13,128 nucleotides of DNA, taken from contig JAPLMO010000387.1 in NCBI GenBank assembly GCA_026386995.1, positions 1-13,128 on the forward strand, written 5' to 3'. Source of the DNA: Planctomycetota bacterium. Lineage in GTDB: Bacteria; Planctomycetota; Phycisphaerae; FEN-1346. A program made the translations under genes and the position numbers. Shown piece after piece: positions 1 to 5,250 of the stretch. The notes under the pieces are model-generated. The model was not told the origin of the DNA. It worked only from the letters and a program-made list of their open reading frames with translations, and searched no databases. Each line of letters begins with the position of its first letter. Position 1 is the stretch's first letter.

Positions 1-234
1 CCGCGGCGGCTGTGGACCGCCGGCCAGAAACCTCGCGTCGAGAAGCCGAAGAAGGGCAGGGGCTCTTACGACCGGGACCGCGAGGACCGCGATCTTCGCC
101 GTGATGTTGAGGAAGACCTCGGCAAGAGTTCTGCGGATTTCAGTGCCCGCACAGCGCGTTCCCGCCCGCCGAGACCGCCGGCCTCTGCCGCACCATGGCC
201 GCCGTGTACTGCAAGAAACTCAAGAAGTTGGTGA
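1..234 (+). CDS. ArfA-like small basic protein, left copy (5' end outside window)
   Basis: This frame is open from the window edge to a TGA at 232-234. Its first 42 codons (1-126) match residues 16-57 of the minus-strand protein at 307-483: 36 of 42 residues are identical, with 25 identical in a row across the core RVEKPKKGRGSYDR. About 112 of 126 bases agree. The differences inside the conserved core are all synonymous, so both copies were kept as protein for some time. The core resembles the ArfA ribosome-rescue motif RVEKNKKGKGSYxRK. After codon 42 the frame reads Ser/Arg/Pro-rich sequence with no resemblance to the other copy. That part looks like the wrong frame of a different coding sequence (see the next entry), so the native end is probably near 126. 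The missing N-terminus, about 15 residues, lies outside the window. The ArfA assignment rests on a remembered motif. Confidence 0.5.
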   Translation, partial: PRRLWTAGQKPRVEKPKKGRGSYDRDREDRDLRRDVEEDLGKSSADFSARTARSRPPRPPASAAPWPPCTARNSRSW

Positions 235-299
235 ACAAGAACGGGCCGTGCGTGTGGAAAAAGGAATCCGCGGGGAAAAAACACCGCACCAAGAAGTGA
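111..299 (+). pseudogene. Cys-rich small protein, frame-broken 5' end
   Basis: The frame ending at TGA 297-299 is open from 111 and encodes 62 residues with five cysteines spaced C-x3-C-x13-C-x7-C-x12-C, followed by a Lys-rich tail (KKLKKLVNKNGPC, then KKHRTKK). This looks like real protein: regular Cys spacing, few low-complexity stretches, and a basic end like that of small zinc-binding proteins. There is no ATG, GTG or TTG in frame between the stop at 108-110 and ATG 195, so a complete product would need a shift from the preceding ArfA-like frame around 111-126, or the gene has lost its start. A 34-residue product from ATG 195 would keep only the last two cysteines. I do not recognise the family. 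It could be a fusion partner of the left ArfA-like copy, an overlapping gene, or a decayed fragment at a deletion junction. Confidence 0.4.
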
Positions 300-306
300 T
301 TTGCGG

Positions 307-483
307 CTATGGCTTACCGAGGTCTTCCTCAGCCTCGCGGCGAATCGCGCGGTCCTCGCCGGTCCGGTCGTAAGAGCCCCTGCCTTTCTTGGGCTTCTCG
401 ACGCGCGGTTTCTGGCCGGCGGTCCACAGCCGCCGGGGGAAGTGCGGCTTCTTAGGCTTCTTGCGTTTGTCGCGGCCGGCCAT
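307..483 (-). CDS. ArfA-like small basic protein (putative ribosome rescue), right copy
   Basis: A 58-residue basic protein. A Lys/Arg-rich N-terminus (MAGRDKRKKPKKPHF) is followed by LW at 19-20, the core RVEKPKKGRGSYDR at 27-40, then an acidic tail ending EEDLGKP. The core closely follows the E. coli ArfA segment LFRQRVEKNKKGKGSY, the region that lies in the mRNA channel of stalled ribosomes and helps recruit release factor RF2. ArfA is the tmRNA backup for non-stop complexes. The hydrophobic C-terminal tail that destabilises full-length E. coli ArfA is absent. The ATG overlaps the stop of the upstream epimerase-like gene by one base (TGATG), so translation is probably coupled. The gene converges on the left copy with only 7 bases between 299 and 307. 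Strong conservation of the core in both copies supports a real gene. The alternative is an unrelated basic nucleic-acid-binding peptide. Confidence 0.6.
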   Translation of the reverse strand: MAGRDKRKKPKKPHFPRRLWTAGQKPRVEKPKKGRGSYDRTGEDRAIRREAEEDLGKP

Positions 484-1649
484 CAGTCGAACTCCAGTTT
501 CAGGGCACACCGGGCCACTCGCCGCAGTTTGCCGGCCTGGACGTGAACGCCCAGCCCCGGCCCGCTCATCGCCCGCACGAACCCGCCGTAACCGAACGAG
601 AGCCGCTCGCGCGTGACGTCGGACCTGAGGAGGAACCGGCCGTACGACCCTTCGGAGAACCTCACGCGGCGGCCCAGGAGTTCCAGGAAGATGCGGCCGG
701 CGGCCGTCAGGATGCCCGTCTCGCCGACCATGCACCCGAGTTGAAAATCGGCGCCCAGCCGGTGCGCCAGTTGCGCCATCCGCAAACTCTGCACCAGGCC
801 GCCGTTCTTGGAGATGCGGATGTTGAAGAAGTCGACTTGCCCTGCGCGGAACCGTTGCTCGGCCTCGCGCAGGGTGATAAGGCTCTCGTCGAGCATGATC
901 GGCACGCTGGTGCGGCGCCTCAGTTCCGCCAGCGCCCCCTCGTTGCCCTTGGCCAGCGGCTGCTCGACGGCGATGACGCCGTAACGGGCGAGCATCTCGC
1001 CGCGGCGCACGGCTTCCGCAAGGTTCCACGCGCCGTTGGCGTCGACGCGTAGGGTGCGGCGCGTCGGGCCGCGCTTGCGCTTCAGGCCCCGACCCAGTTG
1101 CCGGACGCACTCGGCCAGATTGGCCTCGTCCTGCGCGGCGTCCTTGCCCACCTTGAGTTTATAGTCGCGGAACTGGAGCAGGCGCATCATCCGCAGGCTC
1201 CGCCGGACTTTCGCCGGCGCTCCCGAAGAAATAATGCCGCTCACGCGCCGAAGCAGCCGGTGAGGCTTCAGGCCCATCTGGCCGGCGAGCATGTCGGCCA
1301 CCCGCACGCCGCGCGACCGGCCAACGGCGTCGAGGTAGGCCAGATCGCACGCGCACCAGGCGGCGTTGTGGACGACGCGGCCGTCCTCGACAGGCGGCTC
1401 GGCCAGCGGCGCATCGGTCCGAAAACGCGCGGCGTAGATTTCCCGGATCACCTTGACGGCCGATTCGAGGGTCTCGCCGGTGACATAATCGCGCGGGATA
1501 CCCTCGCCCCAGCCGACCGCGCCGTCTTCAAGTTCCAGGCGCACCAGGACGCCCGTGCTGGTCGAGCGGCCGGCCCGGGCGTGCTCGAACCGGATCCGCA
1601 TCGGGATCTCGTACGTCCAGACCTGAAGGCTCTTGGTTCTCGGCGGCAT
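483..1649 (-). CDS. Enolase-superfamily enzyme, muconate cycloisomerase / dipeptide epimerase type
   Basis: A 388-residue cytoplasmic enzyme of the mandelate racemase/muconate lactonizing group. An N-terminal capping domain (about 1-130) precedes a TIM-barrel. Visible catalytic elements are the KxK pair K164/K166 (YKLKVG), metal ligands D203 (VDANGAW), E229 (EQPL) and D254 (LDES), and the opposite-face lysine K281 (KNGG). Both acid/base lysines and all three Mg ligands are present, which fits abstraction of an alpha proton next to a carboxylate. Substrate is not settled by these motifs: L-Ala-D/L-Glu-type dipeptide epimerase, o-succinylbenzoate synthase or an uncharacterised cycloisomerase are all possible. 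The eighth-strand region reads GCMVGETGILTAAG, and no peptidoglycan-recycling or menaquinone gene is adjacent. The ATG follows AGAGGAAG a few bases upstream. The next gene, the ArfA-like peptide, starts on its stop codon. An odd basic insert, KRKRGPTRR (190-198), precedes the DANG strand. Confidence 0.85.
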   Translation of the reverse strand: MPPRTKSLQVWTYEIPMRIRFEHARAGRSTSTGVLVRLELEDGAVGWGEGIPRDYVTGETLESAVKVIREIYAARFRTDAPLAEPPVEDGRVVHNAAWCACDLAYLDAVGRSRGVRVADMLAGQMGLKPHRLLRRVSGIISSGAPAKVRRSLRMMRLLQFRDYKLKVGKDAAQDEANLAECVRQLGRGLKRKRGPTRRTLRVDANGAWNLAEAVRRGEMLARYGVIAVEQPLAKGNEGALAELRRRTSVPIMLDESLITLREAEQRFRAGQVDFFNIRISKNGGLVQSLRMAQLAHRLGADFQLGCMVGETGILTAAGRIFLELLGRRVRFSEGSYGRFLLRSDVTRERLSFGYGGFVRAMSGPGLGVHVQAGKLRRVARCALKLEFD

Positions 1650-1686
1650 TCTTCCTCTGCTCGTAGTCCGTCAACTTTGATTACCC

Positions 1687-1764
1687 GGGTGCCACGGCTG
1701 CGCCGTTTGCAGCCGTGCTTGCCCGCCGAAGACCACGGCTGCAAACGGCGCAGCCGTGGCACCC
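1687..1764. repeat. 78-bp palindromic repeat, 31-bp perfect arms
   Basis: Arms at 1687-1717 and 1734-1764 are perfect reverse complements over 31 bases and surround a 16-base centre. The element begins GGGTGCCACGGCTGC and ends with the mirror GTGGCACCC. It sits between the divergent epimerase-like and transporter ATPase genes, so it would be transcribed only if a promoter lay on its far side. Its termini resemble the GGGTGGCAT ends of the repeats at 5119, 11116 and 12936. This is compatible with a REP/REPIN or small MITE family. No transposase is in the window. Confidence 0.85.
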
Positions 1765-1842
1765 GCAGATTCAGGCGTGACAGAGCACCAGGCCCTGTCG
1801 ATTATCGGCGTATCGGCTGCATACGTCAACCGGCCGTATTGT

Positions 1843-1871
1843 TTGAAACCACGGCCCCTCACTGGTAGTAT
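1843..1871 (+). promoter_or_regulatory. Candidate sigma-70 promoter of the ABC importer operon
   Basis: A -35-like TTGAAA at 1843-1848 and a -10-like TAGTAT at 1866-1871 are separated by exactly 17 bases. Transcription would start near 1878, leaving a leader of only about 10 bases before ATG 1888. This is the only good match I found between the palindrome and the ATPase gene. It is a consensus reading only. Confidence 0.4.
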
Positions 1872-1887
1872 TGCTCGCTGGTGAAGA

Positions 1888-2988
1888 ATGCTCCCTTTAC
1901 GCCTGGAACATCTCACGAAGCGATTCGGCGCCGTGACGGCCGTGGACGACGTGTCCCTGGCGGTCGAGCCGGGGGAACTGTTTTTTCTGCTCGGGCCGAG
2001 CGGATGCGGCAAGACGACGCTCCTGCGGATCGTCGCGGGGTTCTACGAGCCCGACGCCGGCCGCGTCTTCTTCGGCGATAAAGACGTGACCGCCCTGCCC
2101 CCGCATCGGCGCCGCTGCGGCATGGTGTTCCAGAACTACGCCCTCTGGCCGCACCTGACGGTGCTGGAGAACCTGACGTTCGGGCTGGCGGTGCGCGGCG
2201 TGGAGAAGGCCGAGCGCCGGCGTCGTGCCGGGGCGATGCTGGAGGTCGTCCAGATGGCCGAGTACGCCCGCCGGCGTCCGACGCAACTTTCGGGCGGCCA
2301 GCAGCAGCGCGTGGCCCTGGCGCGGGCCCTGGTGATTCAGCCGGACCTGCTGCTGCTGGACGAGCCGCTCTCGAACCTCGACGCGAAGTTGCGCCTCCAG
2401 ATGCGGACCGAAATCCGACGCATCCAGCGCTCCGCCGGCGTCACCAGCGTGTACGTGACGCACGACCAGGACGAGGCCCTGGCGATGGCCGACCGCCTGG
2501 CGGTCATCCGCGACGGGCGCATCGAGGCCCTCGGCAACCCGCGAGACCTCTACCTGGACCCGCCAAATGTGTGGGTGGCGGGCTTCCTGGGCGCTACGAA
2601 CCTCGTGGAGGGGCGCCTCCGCAGCCGCGACGGCGCGGGCGCAACCGTTGAGACTTCGTTCGGCATTGTTCGGACTTTGCACGCGCCGCCCGACCTGGCG
2701 CCGGGCGCCGTTGTAACGATCAGCGTGCGGCCGGAATCGGTCCGGCTGCTGGCGCCGGAAGGCGGAGCGCCGACGGAAAACGTGTTTCCGGCGACGGTCC
2801 TGGCGCGGACGTTTCAGGGCGAGACCGAGCAGGCCCGCGTGCGGCTGGGGGCGATCGAGGTCACGATCTCCGACCGGCCGACCGCCCTGCCGCCGGTCGC
2901 ACCGGGGGGCGCGGCCCGGGCACATATTCCCGCCGACGCCGTGCGGGTGTTTGCCCGCCAGGCCGAGGCCGCAACTGCCACCGTTTAG
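1888..2988 (+). CDS. ABC importer ATPase, Fe3+/spermidine/putrescine type
   Basis: A 366-residue nucleotide-binding subunit that powers the importer encoded downstream. In order: Walker A GPSGCGKT (36-43), Q-loop FQNYALWPHL (Q82), signature LSGGQQQRVALARAL (from 134), Walker B LLLLDE (154-159) followed by D-loop SNLDAKLR, and switch histidine H192 (VTHDQDEA). A TOBE-type beta-rich domain occupies about 235-357, ending PADAVRVFAR. This is the PotA/AfuC/CysA architecture and usual length, and all catalytic residues are intact. The chosen ATG is preceded by GGTGAAG. The stop codon lies inside the first unit of a 16-base direct repeat (2982-2997). A diverged copy of the last 22 homologous codons reappears at 3614-3679, directly before the binding-protein gene, suggesting this gene once abutted it. 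Substrate cannot be told from the ATPase. Confidence 0.93.
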   Translation: MLPLRLEHLTKRFGAVTAVDDVSLAVEPGELFFLLGPSGCGKTTLLRIVAGFYEPDAGRVFFGDKDVTALPPHRRRCGMVFQNYALWPHLTVLENLTFGLAVRGVEKAERRRRAGAMLEVVQMAEYARRRPTQLSGGQQQRVALARALVIQPDLLLLDEPLSNLDAKLRLQMRTEIRRIQRSAGVTSVYVTHDQDEALAMADRLAVIRDGRIEALGNPRDLYLDPPNVWVAGFLGATNLVEGRLRSRDGAGATVETSFGIVRTLHAPPDLAPGAVVTISVRPESVRLLAPEGGAPTENVFPATVLARTFQGETEQARVRLGAIEVTISDRPTALPPVAPGGAARAHIPADAVRVFARQAEAATATV

Positions 2989-3075
2989 CCGTCGCCGTCA
3001 ACGTTTAGCCGTCGCCGGTACGGCGACGTTCCTTGTTGTGCGCCTGCGGCTATTCGCGTCGCCGTATCGGCGACG
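2982..3075. repeat. Direct repeat plus two identical-stem hairpins after the ATPase gene
   Basis: The 16-base unit CGTTTAGCCGTCGCCG occurs at 2982-2997 and 3002-3017, with a 20-base period; the first copy contains the ATPase stop codon. Two 19-base hairpins follow, at 3010-3028 and 3057-3075. Both have the 8-bp stem CGTCGCCG/CGGCGACG, with loops GTA and TAT. Neither is followed by a T-run, so they are not classical Rho-independent terminators. They could be small REP-like units or mRNA-stabilising or attenuating structures. The remaining bases to 3135 hold only the ribosome-binding site of the lipoprotein gene. Confidence 0.65.
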
Positions 3076-3135
3076 GCGGAGCAAGCGATCATCGGACCAA
3101 CGTTTGGCATGAGGGGGAAGGGGAGGAGAGTGCCA

Positions 3136-3558
3136 ATGGCCGCCGGGAAAATGAAGATCGAATCATTGTGTGCGATGGCCGCCGTCCTCGTGTTACCGGT
3201 TCTCGCGGGGTGCGATGGCAAAGTAGAACTTCAAGGCCAAGTCGTGGAGGGTTCTGGGCCGGCGTCTATCTTTGTCCCGACAGAGGACATGCCGGCAAGT
3301 ACAGGCAAGTTCATAGAGGGCGCAACTATTGAGTTGTGGGAGAAGGGCAAGCAACGGCTGTTGGCGGAGAAGCGAAGCCGGGCGGACGGCTACTTTGACA
3401 TTGGCAACATTGGGCTTTACGAGTCCGGCATGGAGTATACGCTTCGAGCCTACGCCGATGGCTACCAACCTCTTGAAACCAGGGTTACTCTGAAAAAGAT
3501 AAAGTGCTGCTTTGGAATCATTAATCTGACTCCGGTTGCGCGAGAGAGTAGAGAATAG
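3136..3558 (+). CDS. Lipoprotein with carboxypeptidase-regulatory-like beta-sandwich domain
   Basis: A 140-residue predicted lipoprotein. A hydrophobic signal ends in the lipobox LAGC with C26 as the lipidated residue, so the product should be exported and membrane-anchored. Residues about 30-130 read like one transthyretin/CarboxypepD_reg-like beta-sandwich: VELQGQVVEG, GATIELWEKG, RADGYFDIG, YTLRAYADGYQPLE. Such domains are accessory or binding modules, and no catalytic motif is visible. ATG 3136 is chosen because GAGGAG lies 7 bases upstream (3123-3128); ATG 3109 lacks this, and ATG 3151 also leaves a good signal. Sampled lines run about 42-58% GC against about 75% in the neighbouring binding-protein gene. 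Together with the duplicated ATPase end downstream, this suggests the gene was inserted into the importer operon. A role in transport is possible but unsupported. Confidence 0.75.
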   Translation: MAAGKMKIESLCAMAAVLVLPVLAGCDGKVELQGQVVEGSGPASIFVPTEDMPASTGKFIEGATIELWEKGKQRLLAEKRSRADGYFDIGNIGLYESGMEYTLRAYADGYQPLETRVTLKKIKCCFGIINLTPVARESRE

Positions 3559-3613
3559 GGCCAGCGATTGCATGCTATTTGGCTGCAGCAACAAAACCGC
3601 ATCTGCCGAGAGG

Positions 3614-3712
3614 GCTGCGGCCCGGGCTCAAGTTCCGGCCGACGCCGTGCGGGTGTTCGCACGCCAAGCCGGGGCCGCAATGACGAGCGCACCGTTAGGG
3701 GTTCAAGCGTGA
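3614..3712 (+). pseudogene. Relic of a second ATPase-gene 3' end, overlapping the binding-protein start
   Basis: In this frame 22 codons (3614-3679) encode AAARAQVPADAVRVFARQ followed by AGAA. They match codons 2908-2973 of the ATPase gene at 18 of 22 residues and about 56 of 66 bases, with most changes synonymous. The tail MTSAPLGVQA differs from the intact gene's TATV. The stop TGA (3710-3712) overlaps the GTG start of the binding-protein gene as GTGA, a typical coupled arrangement. The frame is open from an ATG at 3572, giving a theoretical 46-residue peptide whose first 14 residues are unrelated. The simplest reading is that this is the original end of the ATPase gene, left behind when a segment carrying a replacement end plus the lipoprotein gene was recombined in. 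Confidence 0.7.
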
Positions 3713-5097
3713 AGCATTTTGCCGTACTGGCAGCAATCGTCGCCCTGGGCCTCGCCGGCTGCGGCGGCGATTCGTCGCCGGCCGCCGGAACTGACACACT
3801 AATCATCTACTCGCCCCACGGCGACGAGATCCGCGAGGAGTTCACGCAGGCATTCCGCGCCTGGCACAAGACGAAGACCAGCCGCGACGTTGACGTTTCG
3901 TGGCCCGACCCCGGCGGCGGCGGAACCCAGGTCCTGAAGCGCCTGGAGGATAAGTTCCGCGCCGGCCGGTTCGACATCGACCTGGTGTTCGGCGGCGGGC
4001 CGATCTTCGACCAGATGAAGCAGCGCGGGATGCTCCAGAAAACGCCCCTGCCGGAGGACGTCCTGGCGGCGATCCCGCCAAAGGCCGCCGGCCAGCCACT
4101 CTACGACCCCGACGGGCACTGGTACGGCACCGCCCTCTCGACGTTCGGGCTGATCTACAACCGCATGCTCATCAAGGACAAGGGCATGCCGGAGATCACG
4201 GACTGGCTGGCGGTGGCCGATCCGAGGTATTTCGGTTACGTCGGCGCGGCCGATCCCGCCAAGTCGGCCACCGCCGTGAAGGTGTACGAGATCGTCCTGC
4301 AGGCGTTCGGATACGAGCGCGGCATGGGAATCCTGGTGCGACTGGGTGGCAACGCGCGGGAGTTTTACAGTCAGGCCAGCGACGTGCCTCGCAACTGCGC
4401 GCAGGGGTTTATCGCCGTCGGGCCGTGCATCGACTTCTACGCCTTCCGGCAGATGCGGAGCGAGGGGGGAAAGAATCTCGGGTTCCTCGCTCCGCCGGGA
4501 ATGACCGTTGTCACGTGTGATCCGATTGCCGTCTTGAAGAACGCGCCGCACCGGGCGCTGGCCCAGGAGTTCGTGGAGTTCGTCCTGCGTCCCGAGGGGC
4601 AGCGCCTGTGGATGCTGCCGGCGGGCACGCCGGGCGGCCCGCGCCAATACACGCTGGGACGACTTTCGGTCCTCCCGACCCTGTACGCGGAAGCCGCCGC
4701 CTCATCGGTCGCGCCCGAGGTCAACCCGTTTACGGTCCCGCCGGCGGACTTTTACGACGCGGCCAAGGAGACCCAGCGCCAGGCACTCCTGGCGGACTAC
4801 CTGCGAGTGGCCCTGGTGGAGAACCACGCGGGCCTGAAGAAGGCGTGGAAGGCCCTAATCGATGCGGGCCTGCCGGCCGACCGCGTGGCGGAACTGACGC
4901 GGCCTCTGGTGTCGGAGGAGGAGATGCTGCGGCTGGCCAAGGAGAACTGGACGCCCGTCCTCGTGCCGGAAGATGCGACGCCTGAAAAACAGGCGGAACT
5001 GCGGCACCAGCAGGAAGATCGCCAACGACGCAAGAGCGACGTCCTGACACGCTGGAGCGAAGAAAGCCGACGCCGGTACGAGGCCCTGACGAAGTAA
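3709..5097 (+). CDS. ABC importer solute-binding lipoprotein (Fe3+/polyamine-type)
   Basis: A 462-residue extracytoplasmic binding protein. GTG 3709 is chosen because it gives a clean lipoprotein signal, MKHFAVLAAIVALGLAGC, with lipobox LAGC and lipidated C18. Starting at ATG 3568 would add 47 Arg/Gly-rich residues and bury the signal. The mature part shows the family pattern of the FbpA/PotD fold: TLIIYSPHGDEIREEF, FDIDLVFGGG, STFGLIYNRML, ITDWLAVADPRYFG, DPAKSATAVKVYEIV, and an exported VEFVLRPEGQRLWML near the end of the core. The paired tyrosines used by some ferric-binding proteins are not evident, so substrate is open: ferric iron, phosphonate or polyamine. About 120 residues beyond the usual core form a charged, probably helical tail rich in Glu, Arg, Lys and Gln. 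It is followed by a 96-bp palindrome and then the permease gene. Confidence 0.88.
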   Translation: MKHFAVLAAIVALGLAGCGGDSSPAAGTDTLIIYSPHGDEIREEFTQAFRAWHKTKTSRDVDVSWPDPGGGGTQVLKRLEDKFRAGRFDIDLVFGGGPIFDQMKQRGMLQKTPLPEDVLAAIPPKAAGQPLYDPDGHWYGTALSTFGLIYNRMLIKDKGMPEITDWLAVADPRYFGYVGAADPAKSATAVKVYEIVLQAFGYERGMGILVRLGGNAREFYSQASDVPRNCAQGFIAVGPCIDFYAFRQMRSEGGKNLGFLAPPGMTVVTCDPIAVLKNAPHRALAQEFVEFVLRPEGQRLWMLPAGTPGGPRQYTLGRLSVLPTLYAEAAASSVAPEVNPFTVPPADFYDAAKETQRQALLADYLRVALVENHAGLKKAWKALIDAGLPADRVAELTRPLVSEEEMLRLAKENWTPVLVPEDATPEKQAELRHQQEDRQRRKSDVLTRWSEESRRRYEALTK

Positions 5098-5116
5098 CCT
5101 GGCATAAGGTAGAGCA

Positions 5117-5216
5117 CCGGGTGGCATGGTCACGCTTTTGCGTGACCATGTCGCAGTGACGGGACGTGCGCCGTTCGGGGCACATGGTCACGCAAAAGCG
5201 TGACCATGCCACCCGG
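5117..5216. repeat. Nested palindromic repeat (96-bp family, copy 1)
   Basis: Arms 5117-5151 and 5182-5216 are perfect 35-base reverse complements around a 30-base centre. Each arm is itself a hairpin with an 11-bp stem, CATGGTCACGC/GCGTGACCATG, and a loop of TTTT or AAAA (5125-5150 and 5183-5208). The core from GGGTGGCAT to ATGCCACCC is 96 bp, the same length as the copy at 11116-11211, and the two centres agree at roughly three quarters of positions. It lies between the binding-protein and permease genes and would be in their common transcript. Confidence 0.92.
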
Positions 5217-5250
5217 GTACAAGGCGGTTTCACAAGTATTCGGAACAACC

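Larger units (their letters stand above)
1..438. repeat. Inverted repeat formed by the two ArfA-like copies (arms 1-126 and 313-438)
   Basis: The plus strand at 1-126 matches the reverse complement of 313-438 at roughly 112 of 126 positions, counted by eye and without gaps. The arms are separated by about 186 bases containing the Cys-rich frame. The left arm probably continues outside the window. Mismatches cluster at third codon positions in the core and in the acidic tail, which marks a diverged gene duplication rather than a recent foldback. Confidence 0.8.

Noticed and set aside
1..438. Inverted repeat as a simple foldback assembly artefact
   Set aside because: The arms differ at about 14 of 126 positions in a codon-aware pattern, which an artefactual foldback would not show. 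Checking with long reads is still worthwhile because the left arm touches the window edge.
1687..1764. CRISPR-type or Rho-independent terminator interpretation of the palindromes
   Set aside because: The elements are isolated, not regularly spaced arrays, and lack T-runs. Symmetric long arms and shared termini fit REP/MITE-like repeats better.
543..1868. Plus-strand open frames opposite the epimerase-like gene
   Set aside because: They are antisense shadows of an enzyme with intact catalytic motifs and show no domain of their own.
3568..3708. Extended start (ATG 3568) for the solute-binding protein
   Set aside because: The added 47 residues would place a basic stretch before the lipoprotein signal. 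The GTG at 3709 gives a textbook signal and lies in a GTGA overlap.
5200..5250. GTG 5200 as the permease start
   Set aside because: It lies within the palindromic repeat. ATG 5251 gives a normal N-terminus for this family. The upstream codons remain open, so the longer form cannot be fully excluded.
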